From the NCBI GenBank assembly GCA_024364735.1, contig JAGFNQ010004735.1, positions 502,919-566,918 of the forward strand: 64,000 nt of DNA, given 5' to 3'. Origin of the DNA: Boesenbergia rotunda. Lineage: Eukaryota > Streptophyta > Magnoliopsida > Zingiberales > Zingiberaceae. Made by a program: the position numbers and the translations under genes. Below are positions 46,129-55,402 of this stretch, piece after piece. The notes under the pieces were generated by a model. That model was not told the origin of the DNA and did not search any database. It was given only the letters and a program-made list of their open reading frames with translations. Numbering within the stretch: the stretch's first letter is position 1; the number at the start of each line of letters is the position of its first letter.

Positions 46129-47357
46129 TGTAGGATCGAGTAGAGCAATAGAAGGTGGGGTGTATAGCGCTCTCAAAAACTTTCGATTAATAAAGTTAGT
46201 ACGCAGTGGAGTAAAATGAACACAAAAAACACAACAATAACACGTTTTGTTTTTACTTGGTTCGGAGTCTATGACGGCTCCTACTCCAAGGCCAATGATC
46301 CTTTACTGTTTATTTTGGACAATCACAACAATAAAGGATTAAGAGGTGATGATTAATCAAAAATTATTACTGAGCCTCTGGTCGAACACTCCTTATAAAA
46401 GGTCTCTCGGGTGCCCGTATAGCCATCCCGGGTGCCCCCATAGCTGCGACTCAGTAGCTGATCGATGGAGGCTTGTTCCAAGTATTATCCGCACTTGGGT
46501 GCTTGTATGCACTCCGGGGCCTATGTTGGTGAGGTGAATCGTCCACTCAACATGTGTCAACTCAGCCAAGTGTTGGCTGAGTCGAAGGCATCCCGGGTGC
46601 CTGTATTGATTTAGGTGCCCGGGACTTTGGGTGCCTGTTTTCATGCGGGCACTTGATCCAGGATTTTCCAACCTTCAACTTCTGCACCCACAACATTAGC
46701 ACAAGTAAAATAAATGATATAAAAATCAATGCTTTTGACAACTGGGTTGTCCGGTTCTGAATTTTAGGTTTCAACCAAAATCTTAGGTCGGACCGACGCC
46801 TACTATTCCTTCTTTCGGGGAACGCATCCTCACTTACTCCGCTTAGGAGAGTTTACCTGTTCCAACCCTCGGTTGGACTTTTGCTCAGCCTTTGATGACT
46901 CTAAAACTTGCGAAGTTCGATCCTTGACCCATCTCGACTCTTGTTCGTCGTCCTTGCTCAATCAAGTCTTCTGCCCTATCCTCCAAATCAGGATTTTGGT
47001 GCTTAACCCTCGGTCAGGACTTAGTGTCCAGCTTTACTCACCAGGACTTCATGCGTAACTCTCGATCAAATCTTCGTTGCGTAGCCCTCGACCAGGACTT
47101 AGTGCCCAGTCTTCTGAACCAGGTCTTCATGACCCAGCCCTCGGCCAAGACTTAGTGCCCAGTCTTCTGAACCAGGTCTTCATGACCCAGCCCTCGACCA
47201 GGACTTAGTGCTCAATCATGTAGATCAAGACTTAGTACCTAGATAAAGTAGGACTTTCCTGCACTCAAGATAACACGTTAGATCACAAACAATACTTAAC
47301 TTTGAACCCTTTACCAATATCAAAACAAGGTTCAATTAGGCGCTTTTGGCACTAATA
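46129..47357 (-). repeat. 5' LTR of the reverse gag-only element
   Basis: 1,229 bp, plus-strand ends TGTAGGATCGAG and GGCACTAATA. A TATA-like box (complement of TTATAAAA, about 46396) sits beside GC-rich repeats with CGGGTGCCC. About 47060-47215 holds a tandem repeat of about 67 bp (GACTTAGTGCCCAGTCTTCT unit, two near-identical copies). Confidence 0.82.
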
Positions 47358-48523
47358 TTCCGCTCGACTTTTTGTGTTCCTAAGTTTCTGCATGCTTACA
47401 CACAAGATATCAATAACAAACATGACCTAACTTGACTCGGTTGATCATATCAAAATCAATCCAGGATATTTACAGTTGATCTACGTTTAGGGTATGACAA
47501 CCAAAGTCTAAGTACAACCCTTAACTACTTGACTGGAAGGAAATACTTCCCTTAATGGTATTGTTACAGCTAACCATATGATCGCGATGTCAAAATTCTC
47601 CAAATCTTAACCATAAATATTCGATCTACTACCTTGATGGCAAATGTTGATAGTGGATCCGAACCTTTACGACCATAGTCCTACTCTATTAAGTGGGGGT
47701 CATTCGATGAGTCACTAAACTCCACCTTGTAACCCATTATTCTACAGTAGCTCTACTTACCGTACAGGAACTTCTAATGATATGTTATACAAAGAGGAGG
47801 TAGAGGAGTTCCATCTCTCAAAAATATCTAAAAATAATTACCAAGTGATTCTTTGTTTCTCAATGATCATTTTCTATGTCTTCTACCACATTGTGCCTTC
47901 GTCTCCTAAGTGATAATCAGTTAGCTCTATTTTTTCACATTGGTACAAGTCATATATTCGAATGTACCTTCTAGGTTATCTAACTAGGTATATGCAGCCC
48001 ATGGTCAAAGTCCCTATGGAATAGGATACATCAATCCACTATTAACTAGCATAATATGAGCATACACTCTTTGGCATCACCCAAATTGGTAGTGGCAGGG
48101 GCAGGTATTGTGGTTGGTATTTCTTAAGACTGTGCTTCATGATCTCCAATAGGTTATTGATGGGCCCACCCTTGCTTCCCAACTCAGTATCAGTCGGCGC
48201 CATTGAAAAATCTATATTCTCTGTATCAGGTTTGGGTCCTAAAATGTTAACTGGTCGCTTTGGTGATTGACCCCAACCACGATTATGAATAGGGCTAACT
48301 CACTGTATAATCATACTAGAACCAAGTAAGTGAGTATATAATAAACAGGTAACAAAAGTTAAGATAATCACTAAAGGTATACCTTACTTTCCTATAGCTC
48401 AGAGATATCTTTCAGCTTGCCTTAAAGTTCCAAACTCGGAAAACTATAAACCAAAAAGAGATGAAAATCCCAAAAACACAAACCCATAAACGAAATCGAA
48501 CCATGCTTTGATACCATTAAAAT
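47358..48523 (-). pseudogene. Internal region and gag start of a reverse Gypsy-like element
   Basis: On the minus strand, from a primer site at 48505-48523 (complement of GATACCATTA, reading TAATGGTATCAAAGC), a leader is followed near 48290-48060 by an open segment with SPKRPVNILGPKPDTEN and LLEIMKHSLKKYQPQYLP, a gag-like start. It is broken by stops. The part at 47358-48050 shows no clear domain. The LTR at 48524 is its 5' LTR. Confidence 0.5.
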
Positions 48524-49479
48524 TGTCACACCCCGAGAGTATACTTATCCGCCAAACCAGATGGTACCCCTTAGTAACAATGTGAAAAATAAGTAGTAAC
48601 AAATCAATTAAAGTCTACATAAATATCGATGCAATATAAAACTCTAAAGGGGCGCTTGGTATACATTCGACAATGGAAATAGTAATGGGTTTTGATTGAG
48701 GGGTTTATGGGTTTGGTGATAATCTAGTGGGGGTTGGGTTATAAAATCATGGGTATCATATTCATATTTTGATTCCGATCTCGTATATCAAGCATCATAA
48801 ATGGCAATGAAATAGATTTCATTCCCATTCCCGACTTCTAAACCAACTTACAAGCACCCCCTAAAATTTCTAAATGCATGTAATGATGTATGCATGTAGA
48901 TGTGGACATAATAAAACTAAACAAGGTAAAGATCATTACTATTCTACCAAAACTCAAAAGTCGATACGAAATGAAAATCAATCAAATCAAAACAACAAAA
49001 AACAATACAAAATAACTCAAAGTCGAGCAGGACCAACAAGCTCTGATCTCTGAGCGACACTAGGGTAGTCAACACAATATGTCTATTACCTACTAACCTA
49101 GAAGACAAAGACAAGCAAGGAATAGTGAGTACAAATGACTCAATAGGTAGATAGCTAGATAATGCATGAATAACATAATGTAAAAAGCTCAAAGAAAGCA
49201 GTCTTAAATAATAACTTACTTATTACAAAAGTAAGAGCACTAAAATAATCAACTGCTAGCAAAAACATAAATAACTACATAATCATCTACTAACCTTCTC
49301 AACTAGGTATAACAAATAAATTGGGAGTATATACAGTACATTCACAAGCTTACACAAACAAATACATAACCATTAACATAGCAACCATATAACAAATGTA
49401 TGACAAACATATAACTAGTCCTAACTACACGCAACAATATGCTACCACGAATGAGTGTTGTGGGATGTCAGAGTATATA
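48524..49479 (-). mobile_element. Gypsy-like LTR in reverse, copy A5 (left part)
   Basis: Starts TGTCACACCCCGAGAG with a tRNA-Met primer site directly on its left, which shows that the TGTCACACCCC edge is a true LTR 3' end. It is interrupted by a MITE (48648-48861) and, at 49480, by a solo LTR. It continues at 51519-52393 and 54911-54960. Confidence 0.78.
48645..48864. mobile_element. Harbinger/Tourist-type MITE, 214 bp
   Basis: Body 48648-48861 with imperfect terminal inverted repeats (AGGGGCGCTTGG at the left, complement of CAAGCACCCCC at the right) and a 3-bp target duplication TAA (48645-48647 and 48862-48864). The sister LTR at 25540-25555 lacks it, giving an empty-site comparison. The interior has ATGGGTTTTGATTG and CATTCCCATTCCC near the ends. 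No coding sequence, so movement would need a Harbinger transposase elsewhere. Confidence 0.85.
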
Positions 49480-49559
49480 TGTTGATGCGGTCTGACCTGA
49501 TTGTTGTTTTGGTGTTATCGATTTTAGTTTAGGTTGATGAGATAATTGAGATTAAGTCC

Positions 49560-49855
49560 TGGTCGGGGACTAGACATACCTAGTGGAACTGGGTTGGATG
49601 AAACCCTGGCTTGGAGGGTCAGGTCCTCGCATGGGAAGCTAGGTTGGATGAAAGCCTGGCTTAGAGGGCCAGGTCCTAGCTTGAGAAGCTAGGTTGGATG
49701 AAAGCCTGGTTTGGAGGGCCAGGTCCTAGCTTGAGAAACTAGGTTGGATGAAACCCTGGCTTGGAGGGTCAGGTCCTAGCTTGAGAAGCTAGGTTGGCTG
49801 AAACCCTGGCTTGGAGGGCTAGGTTCTAGCTTGGGAAGCTAGGTTGAAGTTTCGG
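49560..49855 (+). repeat. Tandem repeats, CTAGGTTGGATGAAAGCC units
   Basis: Five to six units of about 54-55 bp sharing GGTTGGATGAAANCCTGGCT and GGTCCTAGCTTGAGAAGC. Reverse equivalents are at 14730-15560. Confidence 0.88.
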
Positions 49856-49959
49856 TGAGTGAGACTGGGCATGGAGACTTGGTCCAGGGGACTAAGAACG
49901 AGTCAGAGAAGGGCTGGAAGCTTGTTCTCGTGACTTAGAGTGGATTTGACCTTGCCTGG

Positions 49960-50490
49960 ATCGGTCTGGTGACAGATCAGGGAAGTTGGCACGGAGCTCC
50001 CTCGTGGATCGGTCTGGTGACCGATCCAGCTATGTCTGATCGGTCTGGTGACCGATCAGGGAGCATGCAGAGAGTTTGGAAAACTTTCTATGCGGCTCCT
50101 GATCGGTCTGGTGACCGATCAGGGATACTATTCAGATCGTTCTGGTGAACGATCAAATGTCGCGAGCTCCTCACTACGACCAATCAGGCTGGAGCCTGAT
50201 CGATCAGGAGGTGTCCTGATCGGTTCCCATACCGATCAGGCCACACCCTGATCGGTCTGGTGACCGATCAAGAGGGTTGGGCTGCGAAGCTAGGAAATTA
50301 CTCTGCAAAGGGGTGGATCGGTCTGGTGACCGATCCACGACTTAGGATCGGTTTGGAGATCGATCACGAAGAAGTCGCGATTTTTGATTCCTCACTGGGG
50401 ACCGATCAGGCTGGAGCCTGATCGGTCTGAACCCATCCTGATCGGTCTGGTGACCGATCAGGAGTCCCTCTGATCGGTTCGGTTATCGAT
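49960..50490. repeat. Array of GATCGGTC palindromes in the sister solo LTR
   Basis: Ten or eleven units, core TGATCGGTC-TGGT-GACCGATCA. Variants with matching changes in both arms occur (GATCGTTC with GAACGATC at about 50135; GGATCGGTC with GACCGATCC at about 50315). Confidence 0.88.
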
Positions 50491-51518
50491 CAGTAGCTGA
50501 TAGCTTTAATTCAAAAGCGTTGTCAGAGTTCTGATTGCGTTCTGTGTCTCTACTGATTCGCTACTGATCTCTGCTCTTAACTTCTGATTGTTGATTCTCT
50601 ATTGATCTGCTGAGCTAATGAGCTGCTAAGTGTGCAGGTAAATCAGGTTTACTCAGGGAGGGTCAACTGAGTTCTTTCCATGTATCAGGTTTGGCTGTTT
50701 CTCCTTCTCAGGTTGCAACGGACGCTGGGGCTGCTGGCAACAGACCTGGGGCTCGACTGGGGCTCGACTGAGAGGGTTCTGGGAGTCCAGGAGAGGTTAG
50801 GGTAGCTGGGCAGTGGCAGATGAGCAGCTGGTGAGCTGCAGTGGAGCGTCTGGTGGCTGACGATGTGAGCTGCAGAGGCCAGATGCTTAAAAGTCCTGAG
50901 AAGTGGAGAAGAGATGAGTTCTTCCTTCGGCTACAACTCTTGAGTTCTTGCGACAACTTTGATCCATCTCTTGAGCAAGCAACTGTGAATCTTGAGCAAC
51001 CTTCTGATACTTGAGCACTTGGATGAAACAAGGAGCTTGGCGAGTCCATCAGCAAGAAGACACGAAGAGCAGGGTGTTCTTGCGTGAGATCTGTGCTGAG
51101 TGAAGCTCGGTGAGGAGTTCGCTTGTGTTCTTGCTGTTCTAAGTGCTCTGTAAGATTCCTTCTTGTGTTTCTCTGTACTTAATACTTCATTCATTTTGAA
51201 ACGCTGTGGAGAGGTTACTCCACAGAGAAGGAGGTTGCATTCTATCCGAATTTTCCGGGGCTTGATCTGCCGACGATCAAGGGATCGCCCACCTTACGGG
51301 CACGCCAAGGAGTAGGGGCAAGTTATCCCCGAACCTTGTAAATCCTCTTTGTTAGCGTTTTGTGCTTGTGCTTAGTTTAGGGTTTAGTTACTGCATCTCT
51401 GTTTTTGTATTGCTTCCGCTGTGCTACTAACCCTAAGTGCAGAGTCTTCAAAAGAAAGCGATTTTTGTGTCTGGCTACATTCACCCCCCCCTCTAGCCAT
51501 CCAAGCACCAACAATATA

Positions 51519-52393
51519 AACAGTCACTGTTCGCGGAAGAAACTCTTTACCATGGATGGGTCTCATGGGTAGATAGGATGAGGTAGCTATCTAGCTCCTC
51601 AGCTACTGACTGCTAGAGAAACATTCTACCATGGATGTGTCTTGTGAGCAGTCAGAGTATGTAGACATCTATATAGCCACAGACTGTGAGAGAAACACTC
51701 TATCGTGAACACGTGTTGGGCAATCGAGATGTATACGCATACAAAGCCCTAATAACAAAGTAAGTAGTAATAATATCCATACAAGGATAATGCTCTACAA
51801 GTCATATTATAGTCTAACCTCACTAACATATAGGCGCGAGTCTAATTAAGAAACAAAAGTCTAGTAGGATACTTGTTATCCTACACAACAGTATTGTCTT
51901 ATTAACATATAGGCATGAACCTAATTAACAAACAAGAGTCTAGTAGAATACTCGATATCCTACACTACAGTATAGTTTTACTAACATATAAGCACAAGCC
52001 TAAAATAAGAGTCCAGTAAGATACTCAATACCCTACACTATGATATTGTCTTACTAACATATAAGTACAAGCCTAAATAAAAGCACGAGTTTGGTAGGAT
52101 ACTTAATATCCTATATTACGGTATCGCCAGCATAAAAGCACAAGTATAAATAATGAATAACATGGATAGCTAGCAATGGGACTGCATAGATATCAAATGA
52201 AATAATAAATAAAATCAAGCAATAAAAGGTCAAGTTCATGAAGTAGCATAGAATAGATATCAATGTAAAAATAACTAATATGTAATCAATGCAAATAATA
52301 GAATCAGCACTAAGGTCAAAGAAATTATAGATGTCAAGGAAGAACTACCCACCTGGGTAGTTGGTCATCCCAACCATCTTAAAGTTAGATGGT
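51519..52393 (-). mobile_element. Gypsy-like LTR copy A5, middle part
   Basis: Continues copy A5 after the ATATA duplication. Contains three to four units of about 85-90 bp around TACTAACATATAGGCNCGAG and GATACTCGATATCCTACAC (51820-52110). Confidence 0.7.
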
Positions 52394-54905
52394 TGATGGA
52401 CCCAAAATATACTGTCACGAATGTGGGTCCTCCAAATTTAAATGTATATGAATGCTGGAAACCCTTTTTACCATCAAAATCTAAAAATGTAATATAGGGG
52501 CCACAGGTCGTATTTTTCTCGGGGCTAGTTGTCGTTGTGTGATTCGTGCTTGTATTTATGTGTCGTTTGCGAATTTTGGGTTTCGAATGAAATATGGTTT
52601 GGGTTTCAATTTAGAATGAAAACATAATGAGAATGAAGGAAAATTCAACCATGGAACTTAACAAGTGATAGCAAGTTATCATTCAACCAAAAGACACTTA
52701 ATCCACTAAAGCACTCAATCAATTTTTTCCAAAAACGAATCTGATTTCAAATTCAGAAACAAATGCTAAGCAATGAAACAACACAGCAGTGCAGGCCATT
52801 TTCAAAAGCAAGCCAACTTGAATCAAATGCTATCTATAAAATTTAGCAATCAAATTTTAAACAAACACTACACAACTAGCTACAAAATCTGGAGACACAT
52901 AAATGCAGAGAAATTCAGGACATCCGAATTCAATCCCAACTGATTTCAAGCATCAAGAAAACATTGGATACTGCTGTTGACTTGATACCAAGATAGGAGA
53001 TGAACGAGCTTGATACGAAAGCAAGCCACTTGTGTGCCAAAAACTGATTCTAAATGCGAAACTCTAAACTAACCATTCCAAAATGAAAACTGATTGATTC
53101 AACTTGGGAAACAAGGCTGATAGTAAAATTGTTATTCATGAACAGAATGAGAACTTTAGAGCTGAAATCAGGAATTCCCAAACAGCTCAATGCAGAAATT
53201 GAAGGTGCAGGGACTGAAACTTGCAGAGTTCGTGTATAAAAATTCAGATCATAAAGCTGAGATGGGGCTACGATTCAGAAACAAACCAACTGCAAATTAA
53301 ACTAGATTCAAGCTCAACAATTCATTAATGCAATTTTCAGAAACTTGAATCTGATACGCAGGACAGAACTCAATTCAGAAATGATGATGTGCAGAAATCT
53401 GATACGCAAGGATTCAAGTGAAGAACAATCTGAAATTCGGATGCACCAAGCTAAACAAAATTCAGAAATGAAACTAAAGTCTAAACAAACTTAGATCAAC
53501 TAAATTAACTCACTAAATGTGGAACAAACTGAGAAATTCTGAACCAGAAATGCAATTGCAGAAATGGCCTGATACGCAGCTGAAAATCAGGGAAGCAAAA
53601 CTGATACGCTACAATTAAGCATGAATTACACTAGAATTAAGAGTAATGGTCCACTAAACAAGTTTCTTAACTATTATACTTGCAGAAAATAAACCTAACT
53701 TAAGCAAAACAACCAAGAAACGAAATTACAGCTAATGAAACAAATCAGAAACTGCAGAAATGAAACTCAACTACAGAAACGACATTACAGCTAATAAAAC
53801 AGAAATTAACTACGGAAATCTAAACCCCAATCCTCCATTAGCTCAAGATCTTCTTGGTTGTCAATCAAGAGCTGGCTTCGAACCCCTAAGCACAGCAAAT
53901 CAGTGGAAATCAGCCTTGCTTGATGAACTCTGCTCAAACTACGTCATGTGGGGAAATCCAATCCGAACCCCTTCGATCTCAAATAATGGGATGGCGATGA
54001 AGATTTGAGCTCACCTGAGAACCCCTACAAGCAGCTCAGATGATCAGAAACGGCTTGTGGACAAGATTCGAGTGGTCAGACCACAGAGCCACCGAAACCC
54101 TCAAATAGCTCTGTCCGGCGCGAATTCGAGCTGAAATCTCCAACAAATCTGTCCTCCAAAGATCCAAGTCTTGATCCAGATGAAGAATTGAGGGGTCGCG
54201 CCCCTTGGATTGAAGAAACAAGCTAAAGAACTGAAGAAGAAACGAAGAAGACGAAGCTGCGGCGAGGAAATGCGACGAGGAGGAAATGTGGGGAATTTCT
54301 GATTAAATACATAAGAATGGACGACTGTGATTGATTTGAGGAAATCCAACGGCTGATCTTGCTCTGATTGGAGCCAAACTTTGATGATGATGATCTGGGG
54401 TCAGGACCTGCCTTGTGGTAGCTCGGATCCTCCAGATTTGCAACGGATGGTCCAGATCAACTTAGTCTTTGAATGGACGATCTAGAGCCCTCCGAGCTTG
54501 ATCCAACGGTTGATTGAGCTTTGATTTGGATGAAACCTTTAGATCTTGATCATAGTGCTTGATCAACCCTAACCCTAGCTCGGATTGCTTCAGATGGTCC
54601 CGGATGGCTCAGATCTAGCCGCTCTTTAATCTGACGGCCCGGATTAATCGTAAGCTTGATAATTTGATCCGGTTCACTTCCGACTCAAGTTTGACCCAAT
54701 ATGCCCTAAGTCCTTGAACCTTTGGTGCCTACAAAAATATATCAGAAAATTAGTGGCCAAATAATCCAATTTAATAAAAATTTACAATTAAGTCCAAAAT
54801 AAGAGTAAGTTCTAAAACCTAGGGCAATTTTACAATTAAACAATAAAAACATAGGTCAAACATGGATTTTAACAATTAAAATAATCAATAAAATGATACT
54901 TATCA
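52394..54905 (-). mobile_element. Solo LTR, 2,512 bp
   Basis: Plus-strand ends TGATGGACCC and ATACTTATCA, with a perfect target duplication ATGGT (52389-52393 and 54906-54910). Interior is A-rich with the recurring phrase CTGATACGC and AAATTCAGAAA (about 52640-53800). No genes; small open frames at 53760-54349 are incidental. Its LTR end style (TGATAAGTATC on its own strand) resembles some Tat/Retand LTRs, but the family is not certain. Confidence 0.85.
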
Positions 54906-54910
54906 ATGGT

Positions 54911-54960
54911 CTGCTTCGATCTCAAATCCTACCAGTTTAGAATGCGAAGCAAAACTAATA
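54911..54960 (-). mobile_element. Gypsy-like LTR copy A5, right remnant
   Basis: Fifty bases after the ATGGT duplication, continuing the LTR (CTGCTTCGATCTCAAATCC is the counterpart of TTGCCTGGTGCTCGAATCT at 17417). The LTR then stops abruptly where the MULE-like terminus starts. Confidence 0.55.
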
Positions 54961-55130
54961 GGGCAATTTACCAAAGGGCGTATCCAACTATTCGTAATTA
55001 CCGAAATGAGTACCATGGTTTCTATTATACCAAAGGGCGCATCCCATATAGTGTAGTTACTTTTATACCCCTCCCGCCAAAGAATAACTTTATCAGACAG
55101 TTTGAGACAACCGAACCACTTTATCAATAA
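54961..55130 (+). repeat. Putative MULE terminal inverted repeat (left)
   Basis: GC-poor terminus with two copies of CCAAAGGGCG (about 54972 and 55032) and CCCCTCCCGCCAAAG near 55070-55084. The partner repeat is not visible, so this is a candidate only. Confidence 0.4.
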
Positions 55131-55402
55131 AATATTAATTTGTGGTTCGGATGTGTAGCAGTGGAAATTTTCTCCGTTCTCTCTCAGCGCAAGAACTCGC
55201 CTTCTTGCAGTCCTACGTGCCCTAGCTGTGATATAGTCGCGAGCTCATCCCCCGAATCCCTGCGGACAACCAAAACCTAGGCATTGCTCGAAAGCGTTTC
55301 TGTGTGATCCTGAGGTGGGTTTTAGTGTTAACGTTGAAGTGGAGACTAATCGGCATAATACACCAAGGGGTTAGGGTTTCTGCACGTTGGATTTATTTGA
55401 TA
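55131..55402 (+). promoter_or_regulatory. Promoter and 5' leader of the ULP1-like gene
   Basis: Lies between the terminus and the first ATG. It is richer in GC than its surroundings (55180-55330), with no ATG-led open frame of note. A clear TATA box was not identified. Confidence 0.4.

Larger units (their letters stand above)
34486..47357 (-). mobile_element. Gag-only Copia-like element in reverse, with a CRM element nested in its 3' LTR
   Basis: The 3' LTR is 34486-35236 plus 41794-42200; the 5' LTR is 46129-47357. Both share long stretches (GGATCGAGTAGAGCAATAG, TACTCCAAGGC, GGACTTAGTGTCCA). On the minus strand a primer site with TTGATATCAGAGC lies at 46115-46128 and a purine tract AAAAAGGGGAGAGAT at 42201-42215. 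The 3.9 kb interior has gag pieces but no polymerase. Outer flanks TTTCA and TTCCG do not match as a duplication, so it is old. Like 26140-32148 it is non-autonomous, but its LTR family is different. Confidence 0.82.
49480..51513 (+). mobile_element. Solo LTR, 2,034 bp, sister of 13049-15669
   Basis: Ends TGTTGATGCGG and AAGCACCAACA, flanked by ATATA (49475-49479 and 51514-51518). Contains CTAGGTTGGATGAAAGCCTGG tandem units (49560-49855), 10-11 GATCGGTCTGGTGACCGATC palindromes (about 49960-50490) and a Copia-like end TTCACCCCCCCCTCTAGC. No coding region. The minus-strand frames at 50708-51566 are incidental. Confidence 0.9.

Noticed and set aside
50708..51566. Minus-strand Ser-rich proteins
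   Set aside because: They are antisense to the R/U5 part of a solo LTR and have no recognisable domain.
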